Made by a program: the position numbers and the translations under genes. A stretch of DNA of 64,000 bases, taken from assembly GCA_022768465.1 (NCBI GenBank), contig JALELZ010000021.1, positions 1-64,000 on the forward strand, given 5' to 3'. Under the pieces are notes generated by a model. It did not search any database. It was not told where the DNA came from and worked only from the letters and a program-made list of their open reading frames with translations. Of this stretch, positions 62,223 through 64,000 are shown piece after piece (positions within the stretch are counted from its first letter, which is position 1; every line of letters begins with the position of its first letter). Origin of the DNA: Lachnospiraceae bacterium (lineage in GTDB: Bacteria; Bacillota; Clostridia; Lachnospirales; Lachnospiraceae).

Positions 62223-63170
62223 TCAATACAGCGCCAGCTGGTAAATAAATATCATTGCCGGCATTGTGATCATACAGAATATTATTGACATTACATTAAT
62301 AACACTTGCTGTCTGATAGTCACAGTCATTAAGCTTTGCCATCTGTGTAACTGTCGACGCTGACGGTCCTATGGCACCCAAAAATGTCACCATGAAAAGC
62401 TGTGCCGAATCAGGCAGTATTCTTGTAAGTCCCGAAAGCTTTAAAATAAGCACAAGTAAAAGCGGATATACTAAAAGCCTCAGAACGCAGATCAAGTACG
62501 AATCTCTGTCAGCAAAGACTTCTCTGAGATCAATATTAGCCATAACGATACCTGCTATCAGCATCCCCAAAGGTCCTAACATGCTGCCCAGCGCATCCAC
62601 GGCATCATTTACAGGTGAAGGAAATGTTAAGCCTGTGATAAACAGCAGTATCCCCAGTACAATAGCTATAATATTAGGATTTGTCAGGATCTTTTTAACA
62701 TCTACAGCCGCTTTTCCTCCGAGTGTATACATGCAGTGTGTCCACAAAAAAACCGTCTGCACTGCTATAAATGCACAAGCATAAAAAAGCGCCTCCGCTC
62801 CTAACAAAGACCCGATAATAGGAATTATAAGATTGCCGCAGTTGGCATAGATCACCGAATCCTGCTGTACCGGATCAATGTGCCCGCCTCGTGCCAGGAC
62901 CCAGGTTGCCGCAATAAATATAAAGTGCACTACCGTTGCAGCCACTATACAATATACAAGCTTCAATGCTCTGTCAGCTGTAAACTCCATCCTGAATGCA
63001 CTGAGTATCATGCACGGACACACTATATAAAGACTGAGTGCAGACATAAGCTGCGTATCAGCCTCCTTCAATACATTCTTTCTTACCGCAGCATATCCTG
63101 CGACTACCATAATAGCCATCGAAAGGATCTTTTTCATCAGTAGCAGGCTAAGCTCCATCTTACCGCTCAT
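62223..63170 (-). CDS. AEC-family permease (second copy)
   Basis: A 315-aa hydrophobic protein with about ten membrane segments. It shows the AEC pattern ILSMAIMVVAGYAAVRKNVLKEADTQLMSALSLYIVCPCMIL, the helix-breaking YANCGNLIIPIIGSLLGAEALFY, and GPSASTVTQMAKLNDCDYQTASVINVMSIIFCMITMPAMI at the end. The similarity to the permease at 8512-9426 is family-level, not that of a recent duplicate. GAGGAGGC supports the start. The substrate is unknown. Confidence 0.87.
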   Translation of the reverse strand: MSGKMELSLLLMKKILSMAIMVVAGYAAVRKNVLKEADTQLMSALSLYIVCPCMILSAFRMEFTADRALKLVYCIVAATVVHFIFIAATWVLARGGHIDPVQQDSVIYANCGNLIIPIIGSLLGAEALFYACAFIAVQTVFLWTHCMYTLGGKAAVDVKKILTNPNIIAIVLGILLFITGLTFPSPVNDAVDALGSMLGPLGMLIAGIVMANIDLREVFADRDSYLICVLRLLVYPLLLVLILKLSGLTRILPDSAQLFMVTFLGAIGPSASTVTQMAKLNDCDYQTASVINVMSIIFCMITMPAMIFIYQLALY

Positions 63171-63295
63171 TGCCTCCTCAATATCAGCTTAAATCATCAA
63201 AAAGCACTACCCGACAGCCCTTTCCTTTAATGTCTGTAAGTACATTTCAGGCCGCACGGATTTCAATAATAATTTAGTCTTCCGCTGTTTCAATG

Positions 63296-64000
63296 TCAAT
63301 GAAAAATACCTGCTTTTCCTCTCCATCCGTAAGCCTTTGCAAGCTCCTGCATATGCATTGCTTCATTCTTGTTTTTTCCGTATAAGGCTTTTAAAAATGA
63401 GAAAAATCCGTCAACACCGCCTATATCATCAAAAAGATCCATGCCGTCTGAGGCGATACAAATAGGATGCCTTGAATCCGCAACTTTTTCTAAGCCTATC
63501 CTTAAATTGTTCGAAACATCCAGCCCTTCTGCATTGATCCAATCCTGCTTTACTGCCGGTTTCTTAGAATAAACCCCGTTTCCTGCTCCATCGGATACCA
63601 CGCTTATACCATGCTCATCATAAATATCTTTACAGAGTATTTTTACATACCAGCCGTCTCCTCTGTCATATCTGTAATCAAGTGCAGAAAAGAACGGCTT
63701 GAGCTTTGGTATAAAAGAATTAATCAGCTCTCCTGCTTCGTCATAGCTTTTTAACATTTCCCGGCGGCAGTCTTTCGCACATAGTTCCCGGCTTTCTGTT
63801 TCCTTCATATCGGCTGAAATGCTTATTTTTTCTTTATTCATGTACTCAGAATATTTCTTCTTAATATCCTCCAGTTCTTTAAATGCTTCCCGATAAGCAC
63901 ATGCTTTTTGCTGTTCGGCTTCAAAAAATATCATCATCCGTTTAATTTCTGCAAATGCAGATATGGTCACGCTTTCACGCCAAGCAGCAATATCCTTTTT
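63296..64000 (-). CDS. Unrecognised protein, 5' end beyond the window
   Basis: The frame stays open to the window edge (KKDIAAWRES before the GTG used by the ORF track), so the true start may lie outside. The visible 235 residues start with a charged helical region (EAEQQKACAYREAFKELEDIKKKYSEYMNKEK), probably a coiled coil. A mixed domain follows, with YRYDRGDGWYVKILCKDIYDEHGI and LRIGLEKVADSRHPICIASDGMDLFDDIGG. The end is basic (AYGWRGKAG). No membrane helix or known motif was recognised. Confidence 0.6.
   Translation of the reverse strand, partial: KKDIAAWRESVTISAFAEIKRMMIFFEAEQQKACAYREAFKELEDIKKKYSEYMNKEKISISADMKETESRELCAKDCRREMLKSYDEAGELINSFIPKLKPFFSALDYRYDRGDGWYVKILCKDIYDEHGISVVSDGAGNGVYSKKPAVKQDWINAEGLDVSNNLRIGLEKVADSRHPICIASDGMDLFDDIGGVDGFFSFLKALYGKNKNEAMHMQELAKAYGWRGKAGIFH

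Noticed and set aside
1-64000. CRISPR array
   Set aside because: No regularly spaced repeat-spacer series was seen; the only repeats are the 47/72-bp palindromic units and short direct repeats.

Overview
The window reads as chromosomal DNA of a low-to-mid GC anaerobic Firmicute, most likely a member of the Lachnospiraceae or a close clostridial relative. The support is a T-box-controlled trp operon, strong Shine-Dalgarno sites, a monoderm-type Tad pilus locus with DUF6382 and DUF5702 proteins, a bifunctional AdhE, a DUF134-NifX fusion, a BmpA-class nucleoside ABC transporter and a GerMN-type lipoprotein. No species assignment is possible from the sequence alone. No phage, plasmid, CRISPR array or complete insertion sequence was seen.

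Layout, left to right. 1-660: an inverted-repeat element and three tRNAs (Gly-GCC and Phe-GAA on the minus strand, Cys-GCA on the plus strand) with clear promoters and terminators. 673-8403: a complete trpEGDCFBA operon on the minus strand, led by a tryptophan T-box with its own promoter; TrpA, TrpF and TrpG each carry a long charged insertion. 8512-11760: an AEC permease, a MATE exporter, and a scar where a divergent lysR/eamA pair has lost both 5' ends. 11881-16428: an LtaS-like enzyme, an alanine/glycine:cation symporter and a methyltransferase. 16502-26824: an eleven-gene Tad pilus locus on the minus strand (ATPase, CpaE, TadB/TadC, Flp pilin, TadE-like pseudopilins, two prepilin peptidases). 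27182-29935: adhE with a Rex-like operator. 30072-34428: the DUF134-NifX fusion, a DUF4145-type membrane protein, tRNA-Lys, a TrmH-family methylase and an Asp/Glu racemase. 34519-40651: a lipoprotein, gamma-carbonic anhydrase, deoC and a three-gene nucleoside ABC transporter.

40700-45985 holds an unusual three-gene module: a vWA protein with an HExxH motif, a MoxR-type AAA+ ATPase, and a zinc-ribbon protein ending in a DUF6273 domain. 46062-48774 holds an error-prone Y-family polymerase and a small partner gene, divergent from an XRE repressor/ImmA-like protease pair. Three near-identical palindromes sit in and beside the two divergent promoters, suggesting a LexA-independent damage switch. 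48795-64000 is mostly housekeeping: cvpA-like, a large TPR/acidic protein, dnaX-ybaB-recR, tRNA adenosine deaminase, a radical-SAM-fold protein lacking all three cluster cysteines, rsmA, small SRP RNA, tatD, a TraX-like protein, metG, a GerMN lipoprotein, a second AEC permease, and a gene cut by the window edge.

A 72-bp sequence is perfectly repeated at 7869-7940 and 26986-27057. Each copy directly follows a terminator-like hairpin, and a third, shorter copy lies just upstream of trpE.
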